From Rhizobium acidisoli (GTDB lineage Bacteria; Pseudomonadota; Alphaproteobacteria; Rhizobiales; Rhizobiaceae), in assembly GCF_002531755.2 (NCBI RefSeq), contig NZ_CP035002.1, positions 496,001-560,000 of the forward strand: 64,000 bases of DNA, given 5' to 3'. The notes under the pieces are model-generated. The model saw only the letters and a list, made by a program, of their open reading frames with translations. It was not told the origin of the DNA and made no database searches. The position numbers were made by a program, and so were the translations under genes. This document shows positions 50,396-59,222 of this stretch, one piece after another (the first letter of the stretch is position 1; each line of letters opens with the position of its first letter).

Positions 50396-51037
50396 ATGCT
50401 GAGCAAAGCCTTCTTCTGGATCGTCGATCATCAAAACGAGTTCTTTCGCGCGCTCGGCCAGCACCTTCTGATGTCCGGCGTGTCGCTGGCGATCGCACTT
50501 CTGATCGCGCTGCCGCTGGCAATCCTCATCGTCAATCACGGCCGTTTCGCCTTCGGCGTCATCAACACGATCAATGGCCTCAGAACCGTTCCGAGCCTTG
50601 CTATCCTCGCCATCATCATGCCGCTGCTTGGGATCGGCATCATGCCGTCGATCGTGGCGCTGACGGTGCTGGCTTTGCCGCCGATCTTACTCAATGCCTA
50701 TGTCGGCCTGCGCGATGTCGATCCCGATGCGGTGGAAGCCGCAATCGGCATGGGCATGGATCGTGGCCAAGTGCTGCGCAAGATCCGCATCCCGCTTGCA
50801 GCACCCGCCATGTTTGCCGGTACGCGTACGGCCGCCGTGCAGGTCCTTGCCGGCGCAACACTTGCGCCCTTCATCGGCGGTGGCGGGCTCGGCGATTTCA
50901 TCGCGACCGGTATCGGCATGATGGACATGTCGCGGCTTCTGGTCGGCGCCGTGCCGATCGCGATCCTGGCGCTCGCCACCGAATTTATTCTCGGCCGCGC
51001 CGAGAAAATCCTGTTTGCAGAAAGAGCCGCCGCATGA
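50396..51037 (+). CDS. OpuCD-type ABC transporter permease
   Basis: 213 residues, homologous in layout to the preceding permease: GLRTVPSLAILAIIMPLLG, VDPDAVEAAIGMGMDRGQVL and LAPFIGGGGLGDFIATGIG. The two form the transmembrane heterodimer. Its stop overlaps the ATPase start (ATGA). Confidence 0.9.
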   Translation: MLSKAFFWIVDHQNEFFRALGQHLLMSGVSLAIALLIALPLAILIVNHGRFAFGVINTINGLRTVPSLAILAIIMPLLGIGIMPSIVALTVLALPPILLNAYVGLRDVDPDAVEAAIGMGMDRGQVLRKIRIPLAAPAMFAGTRTAAVQVLAGATLAPFIGGGGLGDFIATGIGMMDMSRLLVGAVPIAILALATEFILGRAEKILFAERAAA

Positions 51038-51966
51038 TCCGGATGGAAGATGTCACGAAACGTTATGCTGAAGGGGCAGCACCTTCGGTCGACAGGTTGA
51101 CGCTCGAGGTGCCCGAGGGTTCGACGGTGGCGCTGATCGGTCCCTCCGGCTGCGGCAAGACGACGACGATGCGCATGATCAACCGGCTGATCGAGCCGAC
51201 CGAAGGCCGCATCCTCGTCAACGGCGAGGATGTCACTAAGGCCGATCCCGTGCAGCTTCGCCGCCACATCGGCTATGTAATCCAGAATGTCGGCCTGTTC
51301 CCGCATATGACGATCGGCGAGAACATCGCCGCCGTCCCGAACCTGCTCGGCTGGGAGCAGAAACGGATCGCGACGCGCACCCAGGAATTGCTCGACCTTG
51401 TCGGCCTCGATCCGCAGGAGATGCTCAAGCGCTATCCGCGTCAGCTTTCCGGCGGTCAGCGCCAGCGCATCGGCGTTGCCCGCGCTCTTGCCGCCGATCC
51501 TGCCGTGCTTTTGATGGACGAGCCGTTCGGCGCCATCGACCCGATCGCCAGAGCGCGTCTGCAGGATGAGTTCAGGCAGATCCTCAAGCGCGTCAGAAAG
51601 ACCGTGGTTCTGGTCACCCACGATCTCGACGAGGCGATCCGGCTCGGCGACCGCATTGCCATCATGCGCGCCGGCCAGATCGTGCAATATGATAAGCCGG
51701 ACGCGATACTCTCCCATCCGGCCGATGAATTCGTCGCGAATTTCGTTGGCATTGACCGTGCGATCAAGAGGCTGAGCCTGTTTTCGGTCGCCGATGCGGC
51801 CCTTGCAGGAGCGCCGTCGGCGCCGGCCGCCACGGTGGCGGCAAATGCCAATCTGCGCGATGCGCTGTCGCTGATGGTCGCGGCCAACAGCGACGTGCTC
51901 GCCGTCGTCGATGGCAATGGTACTGTTACAGGGCATCTGACGCGTGACGCCATCTTCTCGATCTGA
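51034..51966 (+). CDS. OpuCA-type ABC transporter ATP-binding protein
   Basis: 310 residues. Walker A GPSGCGKT (36-43), [39 protein letters not shown] and VTHDLDEAIRLGDRIAIMRA. The C-terminal ~60 residues (LRDALSLMVAANSDVLAVVD) look like a single remaining CBS repeat, whereas classic OpuCA has a tandem pair that senses ionic strength. That shortened sensor fits a metabolic rather than osmotic importer. Confidence 0.9.
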   Translation: MIRMEDVTKRYAEGAAPSVDRLTLEVPEGSTVALIGPSGCGKTTTMRMINRLIEPTEGRILVNGEDVTKADPVQLRRHIGYVIQNVGLFPHMTIGENIAAVPNLLGWEQKRIATRTQELLDLVGLDPQEMLKRYPRQLSGGQRQRIGVARALAADPAVLLMDEPFGAIDPIARARLQDEFRQILKRVRKTVVLVTHDLDEAIRLGDRIAIMRAGQIVQYDKPDAILSHPADEFVANFVGIDRAIKRLSLFSVADAALAGAPSAPAATVAANANLRDALSLMVAANSDVLAVVDGNGTVTGHLTRDAIFSI

Positions 51967-51980
51967 AGGCAGGAAACACG

Positions 51981-53057
51981 ATGTATCTCGGCTTTTCCCT
52001 AACCCCCTTCGGCCATCATCCGGCGGCCTGGCGCGGTGCCGCAGAGATCGCAAATCTCGGCTTCGAGGCACTGCTCGCCCAGGTCGCGAGAGCCGAGCAG
52101 GCGGGTCTTGATTTCGTTCTGCTTTCCGATCGTCTTGGCGCCCGCCCGGTCGACGATCTCTCGCCTGTCGCCACACCTTTCGAGCCGACAACGCTGGTTG
52201 CGGCACTCGCGACCCGTGCCCGCCGGATTGGCTTCCTGGCTGCCGCCGCAACGCACCAGCACGAGCCTTACAATCTTGCCCGTCGCTTCGCGTCGCTTGA
52301 ATCGATCAGCAATGGCAGAACGGGCTGGGTTGCGGTCACGACCGGTAATGGCGAGGACCGCGACCGCGAATATGTCGATCTCGTCGGCGCGCTGTGGGAC
52401 AGCTGGGAAGACGATGCCTTCATCTATGACAAGGAAAAAGGCCGTTTCTTCCAGCCCGACAAGATGCATGTCCTCAATCACAAGGGTGAGCACTTCTCCG
52501 TGCGCGGCCCGCTTAACGTCAGTCGCTCGCCGCAGGGCAAGCCGGTTCTGGCGCAGGTCCTGACGGATGAAAACAGAGCGCTGGCGGCGCATGCCGCCGA
52601 GATCGTCTTCCTTCAGTCCTCTTCCCCAACCGGCGCGGAAGAGGCGGCCTCCGATTTCATCCGGAGTCTCGAAGCCGCCGACCGCCGCCGCGACGCCAGG
52701 ATACTGGCAAATCTCGTCCCGTTCATCGCCGCGACGCAGACAGAGGCGCAGGCCCTCCACGACGCTTTGCAGGCTGTTGAAGATATCTCGAAGCAGCCAC
52801 TCTCTGGCGCTATCCTGATCGGAACGCCGATCGCGATTGCCGACTCGCTGCAGCAATGGCTCGAAGCCGGCCAGATAGACGGTTTCGCCATTCTGCCTCC
52901 TACATTGGGGATGGCCGATCTCTTCCTGGCCGAAGTCGCTCCCGAATTGCAGCGGCGCGGCCTGATTGGCAGGACGAAAGCCGGCTCGACGCTGCGCGAT
53001 TATCTGAACCTGCCGCGCCCGGCCTATCCCGCTGCAACATGGGAGCGCGCATCATGA
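51981..53057 (+). CDS. LLM-class flavin-dependent oxidoreductase (NtaA-related, short)
   Basis: 358 residues with the NtaA/DszA-type tract: FDF-like VARAEQAGLDFVLLSDRLG, ARRIGFLAAAATHQHEPYNL, DSWEDDAFIYDKEKGRFFQP, HVLNHKGEHFSVRGPLNVSR. The C-terminus RRGLIGRTKAGSTLRDYLNL is also of that group. It is shorter than the 450-residue members because the central region is reduced. It overlaps the next LLM gene (ATGA), so the two probably act as a pair on the imported compound. Confidence 0.82.
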   Translation: MYLGFSLTPFGHHPAAWRGAAEIANLGFEALLAQVARAEQAGLDFVLLSDRLGARPVDDLSPVATPFEPTTLVAALATRARRIGFLAAAATHQHEPYNLARRFASLESISNGRTGWVAVTTGNGEDRDREYVDLVGALWDSWEDDAFIYDKEKGRFFQPDKMHVLNHKGEHFSVRGPLNVSRSPQGKPVLAQVLTDENRALAAHAAEIVFLQSSSPTGAEEAASDFIRSLEAADRRRDARILANLVPFIAATQTEAQALHDALQAVEDISKQPLSGAILIGTPIAIADSLQQWLEAGQIDGFAILPPTLGMADLFLAEVAPELQRRGLIGRTKAGSTLRDYLNLPRPAYPAATWERAS

Positions 53058-54373
53058 GCGGCGATCGCAAGATGAGACTGGGCGCCTTCCTGATGGCCGG
53101 CGGCCATCATATCGCAGCGTGGCGTCATCCGCTCGCGCATGCGCAGGCCGGCGTCGATATCGACCATTTCGTCGCGCTTGCCCGGATCGCCGAACGCGGC
53201 AAGTTCGACATGATCTTCGTCGAGGACGCCGCCGCTATCCGCGAGCGCAACTCCGACATGGCAAGCCAGGCTGCCCGCTCGACCGCCTTTGAACCGCTGA
53301 GCCTGCTCGCAGCACTTGCGGTCAACACCTCGCATATCGGCCTCGTCGCCACGGCGTCGACCACCTACAACGAGCCCTATGGCCTTGCCCGCAGCTTCGC
53401 CTCGCTCGACCAGCTCAGCGGCGGCAGGGCAGGGTGGAACCTCGTCACCTCGGCCAGCGAACTCGAAGCGGAAAATTTCGCCAGCAGCGGCCTTCGCCCG
53501 CATTCGGAGCGTTACGAGCGCGCCGAGGAATTTGCCGATGCGGCTCTGGCCATCTGGGACGGCGTTGAGGACGGCGCATATCTGCCTCCAGGGGGCGCCG
53601 ACTTCACCGATCGCGCCAAGCTCCATCCGGTGCATCATCGCGGCAAGCATTTTGCCGTCGAGGGCCTGCTCGAAAGTCCTTGTTCGCCGCAGGGGCGGCC
53701 GATCATGGTGCAGGCCGGCGCTTCGGATGTCGGCAAGGAACTTGCCGCCCGCACGGCCGATGTCGTCTTCGCCGCCTCGCAGACCATCGACGAGGCTAAG
53801 GCCTATTACTCCGACGTGAAGGCGCGGCTTGCCAAGTACGGCCGCCAGATCGACGACATCAAGATCATGCCGGGCATCTCGCCGATCGTCGGCGCGACCG
53901 AAGCGGAAGCCAAGGCGAAATATCGCGCGCTGCAGGAGCTGATCCCGGATGCGGTCGGCGTGGCGCTGCTTGCAAGTTATCTGAGCATCCAGGACCTTTC
54001 CAGCTATCCGCTTGACGGACCGCTGCCTGATATGCCCGAGACCAACCTCATCCAGAGCCGCCAGCAACTGATCATCGATCTCGGCAGGCGCGAGAACCTC
54101 TCGATCCGCGAACTGGCCCGTCATTTTGCCGGCGCGCGCGGTCATTGGCAGGTCGCCGGCACTCCCGCCCAGATCGCCGATGCCATGGAAGAGCGGTTCA
54201 GCGCGGGTGCTGCTGACGGCTTCAACGTTATGGCGCCTATCTTCCCCTCGGGGCTCGAGGATTTCGTCACGCTTGTGGTGCCGGAGCTTCGCCGTCGCGG
54301 ACTTTTCCGTGAGGCCTACGAAGGCCGGACACTGCGCCAAAATCTCGGTGTCGGCGTGCCGGCCAAACGATAA
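53054..54373 (+). CDS. LLM-class flavin-dependent monooxygenase (NtaA/SnaA/DszA type)
   Basis: 439 residues from the ATG at 53054 that overlaps the upstream stop. GAFLMAGGHHIAAWRHPLAH, DMIFVEDAAAIRERN, TASTTYNEPYGLARSFASLD, SGGRAGWNLVTSASE, VHHRGKHFAVEGLLESPCSP, MVQAGASDVGKELA and RRRGLFREAYEGRTLRQNLG are all family landmarks. It shares architecture with the protein at 17875. It needs an external FMNH2 source; none is in this operon. Confidence 0.87.
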   Translation: MSGDRKMRLGAFLMAGGHHIAAWRHPLAHAQAGVDIDHFVALARIAERGKFDMIFVEDAAAIRERNSDMASQAARSTAFEPLSLLAALAVNTSHIGLVATASTTYNEPYGLARSFASLDQLSGGRAGWNLVTSASELEAENFASSGLRPHSERYERAEEFADAALAIWDGVEDGAYLPPGGADFTDRAKLHPVHHRGKHFAVEGLLESPCSPQGRPIMVQAGASDVGKELAARTADVVFAASQTIDEAKAYYSDVKARLAKYGRQIDDIKIMPGISPIVGATEAEAKAKYRALQELIPDAVGVALLASYLSIQDLSSYPLDGPLPDMPETNLIQSRQQLIIDLGRRENLSIRELARHFAGARGHWQVAGTPAQIADAMEERFSAGAADGFNVMAPIFPSGLEDFVTLVVPELRRRGLFREAYEGRTLRQNLGVGVPAKR

Positions 54374-54379
54374 TGTGAG

Positions 54380-55387
54380 ATGACCATGAACCCGATCTAT
54401 ATCGACTATCTCAACGCCTTCGATATCGAGGCACTCAATCTTAGCAATAACGAGATCCTCGCCGCGATCGAGACTTCGCTTGGTGCCCAGGGCAAAGGCG
54501 AGACGGTGATCGAACCGCGCGTCCACCTCGAGCCCGATCCAAGCTTCCACGGCCATTTCAACGTCTTGCGCGGTTATGTGGCGCCACTGGACCTTGCCGG
54601 AGTCAAGATCGTTGGCGATTTCGTCGATAACTATAAGCTAGGCTACCCCTCGGAATTCGGCGTGCTCAACCTCTTCGATCCGCGCACCGGCGTGCCGAGA
54701 GCGATCCTCGATGCCACCGTCATCACCGATATGCGCACCGGTGCCGTCACCGCGCTTGGCGCCAAACATCTGGCGCGGAAGGGTTCGAAGGTGCTCGGCC
54801 ATATCGGTGCCCGCGGCACGGCCTATTGGAATGTCCGGCTGCTCAACCATCTGTTCGATTTCGAGGAGATCCGCATCCATTCTCGCCGCCCCGAAAGCCG
54901 CGACGCCTTCGGCGCCAAGTTGGAACAGGATCTCGGCAAGAAGATTACGGTGACCGACAATTGGCGTGACTGCGTCGAGGGCGCCGATATCATCGTCGAG
55001 GCCTCGCGCCTTTCCGCGCCTGAATCGATGCTCAAGACCGAGTGGATCAAGAAGGGTGCTTTCGTCGTTCCCTACGGCACGATGAGCGCTGTCGAACTGT
55101 CGTTGACCGATATCATGGGCAAGCTCGTCGTCGACGATTGGGGCCAATGCAAAGGCGGCAAGTTCGGCTCGCTGCGGGCGCATGTCGACGCCGGCAAGCT
55201 GTCCGCAGAAACCCTCCATGCCGAACTCGGCCAGATCGTTGCCGGCCTGAAGCCGGGACGGCAGAGCGATGACGAGACGATCCTTCTCTGGCACCGGGGA
55301 TTGTCGCTGAGCGACATCGCGCTCGGCCATGCGCTGCTGACCAAGGCGCACGCCGCCAATATCGGCCAGAGGCTGCGCTTCGCATGA
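54380..55387 (+). CDS. Ornithine cyclodeaminase/μ-crystallin-family protein
   Basis: 335 residues (ATG 54380, or 54386). DNYKLGYPSEFGVLNLFDPR and AILDATVITDMRTGAVTALG are the OCD family core. The nucleotide loop reads HIGARGTAYWNVRLL, a variant of the usual GxGxQA. Members are ornithine cyclodeaminases, ketimine reductases or alanine dehydrogenases; the catalytic Asp of true cyclodeaminases may be in LVVDDWGQCKGG. It precedes and overlaps the HAL-like gene (ATGA), so imine or amino-acid chemistry on a common intermediate is likely. Confidence 0.85.
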   Translation: MTMNPIYIDYLNAFDIEALNLSNNEILAAIETSLGAQGKGETVIEPRVHLEPDPSFHGHFNVLRGYVAPLDLAGVKIVGDFVDNYKLGYPSEFGVLNLFDPRTGVPRAILDATVITDMRTGAVTALGAKHLARKGSKVLGHIGARGTAYWNVRLLNHLFDFEEIRIHSRRPESRDAFGAKLEQDLGKKITVTDNWRDCVEGADIIVEASRLSAPESMLKTEWIKKGAFVVPYGTMSAVELSLTDIMGKLVVDDWGQCKGGKFGSLRAHVDAGKLSAETLHAELGQIVAGLKPGRQSDDETILLWHRGLSLSDIALGHALLTKAHAANIGQRLRFA

Positions 55388-56859
55388 CGCCGCTTCTGGT
55401 GACCGGCTCCGGCTTTACGACCGCCGACATTGTCGCGATCGCCCGGCGTAGCGTCATCGTCGAACAAGGCGCGGATGTTGGGCCGCGGCTGGCGCGCGCA
55501 CGGTACATCCTAGAAACTGCGGCGGCATCGGGCCAGCAGATCTATGGGATGAATACCGGCCTCGGCGCCAATCTGAGGACCGAGGTGACCGCCGATTTCG
55601 AGGCTTTCCAGCTGCAGCTCGTGCGCGGCCGCGCAATGGGCGTTGGACCAGCCTTGCCGCGCGACGTGACGCGTGCGGTCATGGCGGCGCGCCTCGCCAT
55701 GCTTGCCGTCGGTGGTTCCGGCATTTCGCCGCCGGTCTTCGAGGCGCTTCTTGCTTTGCTCAATGCCGGTGTCCATCCGCTCATTCCATCCATCGGCTCG
55801 ATCGGTGCCGGCGATCTCGTGCTTCTCTCCTCCGTTGCCCGGTGTCTCATCGGGGAAGGTGAAGCCGAATATGCGGGCGCGATTCATCCCGCGCATGAAG
55901 CGCTGAGGCTCGCCGGCCTTGCACCGGTGACCTTGCGGCCGAAGGACGGCATTTCGCTGCTGAATGCCTCTGCCGTTTCCGTCGGTCAGGGCGCTCTCGC
56001 CCTTCATGATGCAATGCAACTCCTCGATCGACAGCGGCAGGCTGCAGCCCTCAGCTTCGAAGGCCTTGGCGGCAACCCGCTCATTCTCTCGCCTGCCATT
56101 CAAAAGGCAAGACCGTCCATCGGCCAGGCGGAAGAAGCAGCCAGACTTCTCGAAGCGCTCACCAACTCGACTCTCTTCGAAGCCAAGGCCGCTATTCAGG
56201 ATCCGCTCAGCCTGCGGTGTGTGGCACCGATCCACGGCGTGCTGATGGAGGCTCTGCGCCAGGCGGAGCAAGCCGTCGAAATCGAGCTCAATGCGGCGGC
56301 GGACAATCCGCTTGTCATTCTCGACGAGGAGCGGGTGCTCTCGACCGGCAATTTTCACACGCCGTCGCTGTCACTCACTTTCGAGACGCTGGGGCTTGCC
56401 ATCGCCCAGGCGGCATCGGCAAGCGCTGCGCGGTTTGTCCAGCTGACCGGCTCGGGCAGGAACGGGCTGCCGCGCTACCTGTCGCCGGTCGGCGGCGCTT
56501 CGGCCGGCTTCGTGCCGATGCAGAAGGTGGTCGTGGCGCTGACGGCAGCGATCCGACACAAGGCAAACCCGGTTATGCTCGATTTCCTGGCAGTCTCAGA
56601 AGGCGTCGAGGACCATGCAACGCAGTCGGCGCTTGTCGTCCAGAAATTGGCCGAAATGCTCGAGCTCTGGCGGCAGCTGATCGCCTGTGAAATGCTGGCC
56701 GCCGCCCAGGCGGTGGACCAGCGTCCGGAGCATCGTTGCGGGCTAGGCACCCAGGAAACCTTCGATCTTGTCCGCCAGATCGCGCCCGCGATGGTGGAAG
56801 ATCGCCCGCTCGGGGAGGATGCGTCGGCGCTTGCATCTTACCTCAGCTGCGACGAGTAG
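55384..56859 (+). CDS. Histidine/aromatic ammonia-lyase family protein lacking the MIO Ala-Ser-Gly triad
   Basis: 491 residues, colinear with HutH: YGMNTGLGANLRTEV, FQLQLVRGRAMGVGPALP, EGLALLN-like DGISLLNASAVS, NAAADNPLVI, SEGVEDHATQ. The MIO prosthetic group is made from Ala-Ser-Gly in GSVGASGDL. Here residues 138-145 read GSIGAGDL, so the Ser is deleted. The catalytic Tyr of QDPYSLRC is also replaced (QDPLSLRC, Leu275). The standard MIO elimination mechanism is therefore not possible as known. The frame is intact and the gene is in a tight operon, so it is not a simple pseudogene. The activity is unknown. Confidence 0.85.
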   Translation: MTPLLVTGSGFTTADIVAIARRSVIVEQGADVGPRLARARYILETAAASGQQIYGMNTGLGANLRTEVTADFEAFQLQLVRGRAMGVGPALPRDVTRAVMAARLAMLAVGGSGISPPVFEALLALLNAGVHPLIPSIGSIGAGDLVLLSSVARCLIGEGEAEYAGAIHPAHEALRLAGLAPVTLRPKDGISLLNASAVSVGQGALALHDAMQLLDRQRQAAALSFEGLGGNPLILSPAIQKARPSIGQAEEAARLLEALTNSTLFEAKAAIQDPLSLRCVAPIHGVLMEALRQAEQAVEIELNAAADNPLVILDEERVLSTGNFHTPSLSLTFETLGLAIAQAASASAARFVQLTGSGRNGLPRYLSPVGGASAGFVPMQKVVVALTAAIRHKANPVMLDFLAVSEGVEDHATQSALVVQKLAEMLELWRQLIACEMLAAAQAVDQRPEHRCGLGTQETFDLVRQIAPAMVEDRPLGEDASALASYLSCDE

Positions 56860-56880
56860 CTCTCAGCACGGAGGACCGGA

Positions 56881-57681
56881 ATGCATCTCGTCAGCATCGC
56901 CATGTATGTCACATCCCAGCCGCTCGCAGATGCGACGGCCGCGCTCTGGTCGTTCCTCCGGCACTATCTTTTGGACGCCGGCCTCAAGGACCTGCCTGAA
57001 AAGCTCGACCAGACCGTTGGCTATGATGAAGCCTGGTTGAGGCCGGATCTTCTCCTCTCGCAGACATGCGGCTATCCCTTTGCCAGCCGCCTGCGCGGCA
57101 AAGTTCGCCTGGTGGCGACGCCGGTCTATAATCATCTCGGCTGCGACGGTCCGCTGATGCGCAGCTTGATCATTGTCCGCACGGATTCTTCCCTTCACAC
57201 GCTGGAGGATCTGCGCGGCACGACGGCTGCAATCAACAGCCCTGACAGCAATTCCGGCAGCAATCTCTTTCGCGCGGCCGTCGCTCCGCTAGCCTGCGAG
57301 GGCCGTTTTTTCGGCCGGATCATCGAAACCGGCAGCCACGGCGGCAGCATCGCCGCCGTCGCCGAGGGCAGGGCGGATAGCGCGGCGATCGATTGCATAA
57401 CCTATGGCAACATTCGCCGCTTCGATCCCGGCCATGTCGAAGGGGTCCGTATCATCGCCGAAACGCCGAAAGGGCCCGGCCTGCCATTCATTACTTCAGG
57501 CGATTCCTCGGACGAGAGGGTCCTTCTCCTGCGCCGTGCGCTTGCCGCAGCCATCAAGGAGCCATCGCTGGCAGCCATGCGCGCCACGCTCGGTCTCGTT
57601 GATTTCGCGGTGCTGTCCGAAGCGGATTACGAGCCGCTTCTATCATTGGCCAGTGAGGCATTGCCGCAGTTAACGGCTTGA
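56881..57681 (+). CDS. PhnD-like substrate-binding fold protein without signal peptide
   Basis: 266 residues (GGAGG before the ATG). RVIATPVYNHLGCDGPLMRS-type and LIIVRTDSSLHTLEDLRGTT, FRAAVAP, GSHGGSIAAVAEGRADSAAI and ITYGNIRRFDPG follow the phosphonate/phosphite-binding PhnD pattern (PF12974). The N-terminus MHLVSIAMYVTSQPLADATA has no cleavable leader, and no matching permease is near. It is either cytoplasmic or an enzyme on a binding-protein fold, as seen in THI5-like proteins. It closes the operon and converges on the GMC gene. Confidence 0.75.
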   Translation: MHLVSIAMYVTSQPLADATAALWSFLRHYLLDAGLKDLPEKLDQTVGYDEAWLRPDLLLSQTCGYPFASRLRGKVRLVATPVYNHLGCDGPLMRSLIIVRTDSSLHTLEDLRGTTAAINSPDSNSGSNLFRAAVAPLACEGRFFGRIIETGSHGGSIAAVAEGRADSAAIDCITYGNIRRFDPGHVEGVRIIAETPKGPGLPFITSGDSSDERVLLLRRALAAAIKEPSLAAMRATLGLVDFAVLSEADYEPLLSLASEALPQLTA

Positions 57682-57695
57682 AGAGATAGCGGACT

Positions 57696-59222
57696 TCAGG
57701 GCGCCGAGGTTGCTTCCATTACGGCAAGACGATGGGCGATGCGATCGGCATTGGCCATGATCGTCATCGTGATGTATTTCGAGGATAGATCGGGAAGAAT
57801 GGAGCCGTCGACGACGTAAAGACCTGGATGCAGGTTCAATTCTCCCACGAGGGAGGTGCCGAACGGGCCGGCTTCGCCCATCGGCAGAGTGCCGGCGAAA
57901 TGGGCGTCGATACCTGGCTTTGCCAGCGATGCGCCCGGGAGCGGAATGAGACCCAACCGGTTCCATTCACGGCGCAGCGCTTTTTTCAAAGCCTCGGCGC
58001 GGATCTCGAAACCTTCCGCGAAGCCGCCGCGGACGGTCAGTCCTTTTTTCGCTGTATCATCCCGGTGGATGGAGCTGCGGCTTTGATCGCCGGGATAATA
58101 GATCGTCGCGACGAGAAGGCTGCCGGCGATAAGTTCGAACGCGGCTCGCCCGGCCCTTCGGCCGAGCGGCATCCTGTTGACGAAACTTTGCGCCGGCAGG
58201 GACCCGATTTCATAGATCGCGCCCGTCACGTAATCGGATGCGCCGTCTCCATAACGCAGAGACAATCCGAGCTGCGCAAGACTATGCGTCGGCGTCGGCG
58301 AACGCAGCAATCGCGCGGGAGAGAGCAAAGGAATGGCCAGCGTGGGACTGTTCAGGAGACGCAATCCCTTCTCGCCGATCGGCAGGAGATCGGCCAGCAG
58401 GGCAGCCGTTCCGAGCACTCCTGCGGCAAGAAGGATCCGCGGTGCGGAAAACGACGAGCCGTCGGCCGTTTGGACCGTCCAGCCCGAATCCCGTGCCAAC
58501 GAGACGGCCCGCATGTCGAGCAAACGAAAATGTGGTGACTTTCGCAACGCAAGCAGATCCTGCCGGCTGTTATAGATGGCGCCGCTCGGGCAGCCATAGA
58601 GACAGTCGCCGCGCAGATCGCATGCCGCTCGTCCGGCCCTCGCCTCAGAAAGTATGGCGTTGGCGGCGGGAAAAAGCCGAAACGATCCATCCGCTGGTTT
58701 TGCAGCCTTGTGCCGATGAAGAACATGGGCGGCTGTCGCACCAAGCGGTAGGACGGCCTCGCCGTTGGAGCCGGTGGTAACATCGGCATTGGTGCTGATC
58801 CCGATGCGCTGGGATACCCGCTCGTAAGAGCCCTGCAGCGAAGCGAGGTCGATCGGCCAATCCTTGACATCCCCGGCGTCGAGATAGCTGACTTGAGCAC
58901 CCCAGATATTGGAGAGCCCGCCGCGCGCGAGGCTGCCGATCGGTTTGAAGCCATCGCCTGAGATACCGGACTCGCGTTGGAACCGTTCGAGAATACCGCG
59001 TGATACGGGTGTCTGCAGTTTCGGCGAGCTGCCGTCGTCGGCGCGCAGCGATTCTAGATCGCTGCCCAGGACACGGACGCTGCGGCTTTCCTCCTGCGAT
59101 CCGGCGTCATCGCCGGCATCCAGCATCAGAACGCGACGCCCGGCCGCTATCAGCGGAAAGGCAGCGGAGACGCCCGCAGGGCCGCTGCCGATGATGATGA
59201 AGTCGGCGTCGGGCGCATTCAT
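57696..59222 (-). CDS. GMC-family FAD oxidoreductase
   Basis: 508 residues. The ADP-binding loop FIIIGSGPAGVSAAFPL is near the N-terminus. GSLARGGLSNIWGAQVSYL resembles the FAD-contact segment and the C-terminal LYVVDGSILPDLSSKYITMT contains the GMC_oxred_C pattern. A Cys-rich stretch, CDLRGDCLYGCPSGAIYNSR (~198-217), is as in choline-dehydrogenase-like polysaccharide-associated members. Its start overlaps the epimerase stop (ATGA), tying it to the sugar operon on the minus strand. Confidence 0.82.
   Translation of the reverse strand: MNAPDADFIIIGSGPAGVSAAFPLIAAGRRVLMLDAGDDAGSQEESRSVRVLGSDLESLRADDGSSPKLQTPVSRGILERFQRESGISGDGFKPIGSLARGGLSNIWGAQVSYLDAGDVKDWPIDLASLQGSYERVSQRIGISTNADVTTGSNGEAVLPLGATAAHVLHRHKAAKPADGSFRLFPAANAILSEARAGRAACDLRGDCLYGCPSGAIYNSRQDLLALRKSPHFRLLDMRAVSLARDSGWTVQTADGSSFSAPRILLAAGVLGTAALLADLLPIGEKGLRLLNSPTLAIPLLSPARLLRSPTPTHSLAQLGLSLRYGDGASDYVTGAIYEIGSLPAQSFVNRMPLGRRAGRAAFELIAGSLLVATIYYPGDQSRSSIHRDDTAKKGLTVRGGFAEGFEIRAEALKKALRREWNRLGLIPLPGASLAKPGIDAHFAGTLPMGEAGPFGTSLVGELNLHPGLYVVDGSILPDLSSKYITMTIMANADRIAHRLAVMEATSAP

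Noticed and set aside
55384..56859. Assignment as functional histidine ammonia-lyase (hutH)
   Set aside because: The MIO Ser is deleted, the catalytic Tyr is Leu, and no hutU, hutI or hutG gene is adjacent.
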